Below, in pieces: positions 60,685 to 64,000 of a DNA stretch of 64,000 nt. Position 1 is the first letter of the stretch; each line of letters opens with the position of its first letter. Source of the stretch: Palaemon carinicauda (Eukaryota; Arthropoda; Malacostraca; Decapoda; Palaemonidae). Location: NCBI RefSeq assembly GCF_036898095.1, contig NC_090746.1, positions 52,050,098 to 52,114,097 of the forward strand, in the 5' to 3' direction. Both the position numbers and the translations under genes were made by a program. A model generated the notes under the pieces. It was not told the origin of the DNA and did no database searches. It was given only the letters and a program-made list of their open reading frames with translations.

Positions 60685-62649
60685 GAGGAGTACGTTAAAT
60701 GTGACCACAACTTCTCTGGAGTGAAGCGCCCGCACTTCTACGGGCACACGGCGTGTCGGACCCACGCCCCCTGCGCCAATAAGAAAGGCGAACTGAAATT
60801 CTGGGACCCGCAGCACTGTACAGTCTGCAAGGACCGTCTGGTCGAAGCGTTCAACGATCCTCCTTCAGCGGAGGTAAGGGACACTGCTCGAGAGAAGCTA
60901 CGCAAGTGGGTGCGTGGCTTCCAGAAGAACGCCACCGGACCGTATCTCGCTACCGAAGATTTGAGGGCCTTGCTTTTCCCGAAGGCATCACCAGACTCAG
61001 TGGTCCCTAAAGATCAGATTCCCACCGTCCAGATAGTGGTGGAACCGGATGTGGTCATGGCTCAGTCCATGCATGAGTGCCGTTTGGACTCCGACAACGT
61101 GGAACGTATGTCGGAAGTGTCGGAGAACACGGAGAGGAACCTCATGGGCGACGAACTGGACTATGAGGAAGATCAGGTGGAATACCCTGAGTCGGAGCAG
61201 GAGGTCGCTCCAACACCCACCCCCACACCAACTCCTACACTGATGGATGTATCAATCCCTTCTACATCTGCTACCCCGGATCCTACCCCATCCAACACCC
61301 AGGAGATCTTCAAGATGCTTGAGGCTCTCATGGATAAGAAACTCCGCGAGACGCATGAGCTCTTCAGGTCCAACATGGGAAGTTCGAAGCAACCGAAAAG
61401 GATTTCGGTTAAGGACCTCCCTGCATGCTCGGATACTAACCCCTGGAGGTATGCTGAGCACATGCCGATCACCACGGGCAAGATCTTTATTAGCGAAAAG
61501 GTCGGCTCGATCGTGCTGGAAGAAGTGGAATTCTTCCCAAACTTTGAGGCTTACCCGGACTGTTACGTCCGACTTAGGTCTGAACCTGCCTCTAAAGAAG
61601 AGACCGAACCAAAGGAGGTTATCGTGTTCGATCTCCCGAAGGCCCAGGCTATGTTAGCCAATACGGTGAAAAGTAGGGGCTTCACCTGTTCTAAACTACC
61701 GGCGCTTAGCAAAAAGCACCCGACTTACGTCGCACCAGACGATGCGACCTTCCCCTTTTTGGAAAAGGCCTTCACTGCGGTGCATAAGGCAGTGGAAGAA
61801 TGAAAACCTTGCCCTGCACTGGAGGAGTGCAGACCCTTCTCCCTGACCACTCCCCCTGATGTTAGACACTGGAAAGACGTCCAGTCAACATTTGTAGTGG
61901 GGAAACTAGAGCCTGACATCGCTGGTCGTCAGTTTAACGAGGACTTCCCAAAACTTAACGATCATCTCCTTCGTCGGGAACATGATACGAAGGAAAGGCT
62001 CGCCGCATCTATGTCCCTCCAAGTACAGCTCGAAGTCATGGCCGGTGACACTAGGGTCCCTGACTACTACATGGTCCTCGCCAAAACACATCTGGCGACC
62101 GTAGTAAAGGATCTGTACAGCTTCACGAAGGCTCATAGAGCCTGTCGTGAATTCGTGTTCTCAAGTGCTACAGTGAGACACGAACCCCGGAGGCTGATTT
62201 CCTCCAACATCTGGGGTAAACACCTCTTTCCCTCCTCCCTAGTGAAAGAGATCACCGACAAGGCCGCCACGGAGAACAAGAACCTTCTGCACAAATGGGG
62301 CATGTCGAAGAAAAGGAAATCCTCTCAGGACGACGGCCCTCAACCTAAGAGGAAACCCACAAAGCCGAAACCCCAGCAACGTCAACAGAAACGGCAGTTT
62401 CCGGGATCCGCTACTCCCCAAGTGGCAGCTCAGCCACAACAGATCTTTCAATTGGTCACCCAACCAGTCTTGTCACAGTCGCCGGTCTTCACCCCTGCAT
62501 TTGAGCAGCAGTCAACTACCTTTCGTCCCAAAGGTAGAGGCTCAAAATGAGGTGCAGGCAGAGATGCATCTCGCCGTCCCTCCAGAGGCAGAGGAGGAAA
62601 GGGAGCTAGCGGTCGAGGTAGTAAGCCCTCAGGAAACCAGAAGCAATGA
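60685..62649 (+). pseudogene. DIRS gag-like ORF1, full length with two TGA codons (copy 3)
   Basis: One continuous frame of 655 codons runs from the candidate splice acceptor (EEYVKCDHNFSG) to SGNQKQ and the stop at 62649. It is interrupted only by TGA at 61801 (where copy 1 has Gly) and TGA at 62548. The N-terminus has a Cys/His cluster (GHTACRTHAPC, HCTVCKDRL). An acidic linker with a Pro-Thr run (TPTPTPTPT, near 61210-61240) follows, then the conserved FPxFEAYPDCYVRLRSEP region (near 61540) and a C-terminal RG-rich tail. No in-frame ATG near the start suggests a spliced start. The role as nucleocapsid is inferred. Confidence 0.78.
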
Positions 62650-64000
62650 AGTGCTTCCGGTGGGAGGAAGACTCCGCCAATTCCAGGATCGTTGGACCTT
62701 CGATCCCTGGGCACACAGCATCGTCAAGAAGGGTCTAGGCTGGAGCTGGACTCAACCACCCCCAACCTTCCAGCAATTCTTCCAACAGTCAACCCCCCTT
62801 CTGGAAGAATATGTCCTAGAACTCTTGAACAAGAAGGTGATAAGGAGGGTAAAGTCAACCAGGTTCCAAGGGAGACTGTTTTGCGTCCCCAAGAAGGACT
62901 CCGACAAACTCAGAGTCATTCTAGACTTATCCCCCCTCAACAAGTTCATAGCGAACAACAAGTTCAAGATGCTGACTCTTCAACAGATAAGGACCCTTCT
63001 GCCTCAAGGTTCCTACACGGTCTCCATAGACCTGGCGGATGCCTACTGGCACATTCCAATGAACCACCACGCTTCCTCCTACCTAGGATTTCGACTCCAA
63101 AGGAAAAGCTACGCTTTCAGGGCCATGCCCTTCGGCCTCAATGTGGCCCCACGGATCTTCACAAAGCTGGCAGACGCCATCGTTCAACAGCTCCGCCTCC
63201 GCGGCGTCCAGGTGATGGCCTACCTCGACGACTGGCTGGTCTGGGCTACATCGCCCGAAGATTGTCTAAGATCCTGCAACAAAGTCACCCAGTTTCTGGA
63301 ACACCTGGGATTCAAGATAAACAGAAAGAAATCTCGCCTCTCTCCAGTTCAGAAGTTCCAATGGTTGGGAATCCATTGGGATCTTCAGTCACACCGCCTT
63401 TCCATTCCCCAGAAGAAAAGGAAAGAAATAGCAGGGTCTGTCAAAAAACTGCTGAAATCCAAACGGATCTCAAGACGTCAGCAGGAACGAGTTCTAGGCT
63501 CTCTACAGTTCGCCTCAGTGACAAACCCAGTGCTTCGCGCACAGCTAAAGGATGCCGCGGGAGTCTGGAGACGTTCTGCATCCATCGTTCGAAGAGACCT
63601 CAAGAGACGGCTCCCAAACAGACTTCGGTTACTCTTAAAGCCGTGGTCGGAAGCAAAGGCCCTGAAAAGGTCCATCCCTCTTCAACATCCACCTCCATCA
63701 CTCAACATCCACACGGACGCTTCGCTGGAGGATTGGGGAGGTCACTCCCACCAACAACAGGCTCAAGGTACATGGTCTCCCCTATTCAAGACGTTTCACA
63801 TCAACATCTTGGATGCCATGGCGGTCTTTCTCACTCTGAAGAAACTCTCTCCGCCTCCCTTGATCCACATTCGTCTGACCCTGGACAACTCGGTGGTAGT
63901 CCGATGTCTCAATCGTCAGGGCTCGAGATCGCCCCAGATAAATGAGGTGCTTCTCCCAATCTTCCGCCTAGCCGAGAAGAAGAAATGGCACCTGTCTGCA
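62501..64000 (+). CDS. DIRS pol: RT and RNase H, open to window edge (copy 3)
   Basis: I read 500 codons without a stop from 62501 to 64000, in the frame +1 to gag. After an acidic N-terminus (PPEAEEERE) come FQGRLFCVPKKDSDKLRVIL, SIDLADAYWHIPM, AMPFGLNVAPRIFTKL and the catalytic AYLDDWLVWA (near 63220-63247). Next are FQWLGIHWDL and the thumb-like RRQQERVLGSL. RNase H begins HTDASLEDWG (near 63712) and continues to the edge. No ATG exists at the position used in copies 1 and 2 (TTG here), and the frame stays open further upstream inside gag, so the start is uncertain; 62501 marks the position equivalent to those ATGs. The methylase-like domain should follow beyond 64000. Confidence 0.85.
   Translation, partial: MSSSQLPFVPKVEAQNEVQAEMHLAVPPEAEEERELAVEVVSPQETRSNEVLPVGGRLRQFQDRWTFDPWAHSIVKKGLGWSWTQPPPTFQQFFQQSTPLLEEYVLELLNKKVIRRVKSTRFQGRLFCVPKKDSDKLRVILDLSPLNKFIANNKFKMLTLQQIRTLLPQGSYTVSIDLADAYWHIPMNHHASSYLGFRLQRKSYAFRAMPFGLNVAPRIFTKLADAIVQQLRLRGVQVMAYLDDWLVWATSPEDCLRSCNKVTQFLEHLGFKINRKKSRLSPVQKFQWLGIHWDLQSHRLSIPQKKRKEIAGSVKKLLKSKRISRRQQERVLGSLQFASVTNPVLRAQLKDAAGVWRRSASIVRRDLKRRLPNRLRLLLKPWSEAKALKRSIPLQHPPPSLNIHTDASLEDWGGHSHQQQAQGTWSPLFKTFHINILDAMAVFLTLKKLSPPPLIHIRLTLDNSVVVRCLNRQGSRSPQINEVLLPIFRLAEKKKWHLSA

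Larger units (their letters stand above)
57973..64000 (+). mobile_element. DIRS-like retrotransposon copy 3, 3' part outside window
   Basis: The 5' end TTTTTGGGCTCAAGCC emerges directly from (TA)n and equals the 5' end of copy 2. ITR, leader, candidate intron, full-length gag and pol follow; recombinase, ICR and 3' ITR would lie beyond 64000. Pol is open to the window edge and gag has two TGA codons, so this is the youngest-looking copy. Confidence 0.88.

Noticed and set aside
62692..63945. Long 417-codon frame in copy 3
   Set aside because: It overlaps pol in another frame and its sequence (for example SGRICPRTLEQEGDKEGK) is the shifted reading of RT. The real frame shows all RT motifs and is also open.

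Overview
This window looks like intergenic DNA from an arthropod genome, most likely a decapod crustacean. That assignment is inferred from the crustacean-type retroelement mix, the very long (TA)n, (CT)n and (CA)n tracts and the AT-rich spacers; no host gene or RNA gene proves it. I see no host protein-coding gene, rRNA, tRNA or CRISPR. Every coding segment I can support belongs to a transposable element, and nearly all are broken.

The dominant content is a family of DIRS-like tyrosine-recombinase retrotransposons. Copy 1 (1-6320, +) lacks its 5' end. Copy 2 (41869-48063, -) has both inverted terminal repeats. Copy 3 (57973-64000, +) runs off the right edge and has the best-preserved pol. 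Copy 4 (11412-17785, +) is a diverged relative. Copy 5 (about 24720-28650, +) and a lone recombinase tail (9285-9640, +) belong to other DIRS-like families. The composite layout is ITR, leader with a candidate intron, gag, overlapping RT/RNase H/methylase-like ORF, overlapping tyrosine recombinase, an internal complementary region (ICR) and the second ITR. The ICR equals the two element ends joined head to tail, which is the DIRS hallmark.

Nesting is extensive. Copy 4 is split by a minus-strand LINE (12240-16090) whose ORF1 carries four CCCH zinc fingers. Copy 2 sits inside the protease region of a Gypsy-type LTR retrotransposon (39915-51510) with recognisable LTRs, gag, RT, RNase H and integrase. 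Copy 3 and a pogo-like TIR element (55764-57608) are inserted in (TA)n tracts. Three copies of a 1.8 kb TG...CA sequence (17969-19744, 20026-21806, 34059-35857) look like solo LTRs; the third has a 5-bp target duplication.

Region by region: 1-6320 DIRS 1; 6.6-9.1 kb two copies of a retroposon-like repeat; 9.3-11.4 kb DIRS remnants; 11.4-17.8 kb DIRS 4 plus the LINE; 17.8-22 kb (TA)n with two solo LTRs; 22-24.7 kb mostly unique sequence with two small palindromic elements; 24.7-29 kb DIRS 5 with in-frame peptide repeats; 29-30.9 kb microsatellites, an RTE-type LINE tail and a hammerhead-like motif; 31-38.4 kb a large 26-bp minisatellite field interrupted by a retroposon and a solo LTR; 39.9-51.5 kb Gypsy with nested DIRS 2; 52-57.6 kb microsatellites, a CT/AG palindrome, SINE and RTE remnants and the pogo-like element; 58-64 kb DIRS 3.
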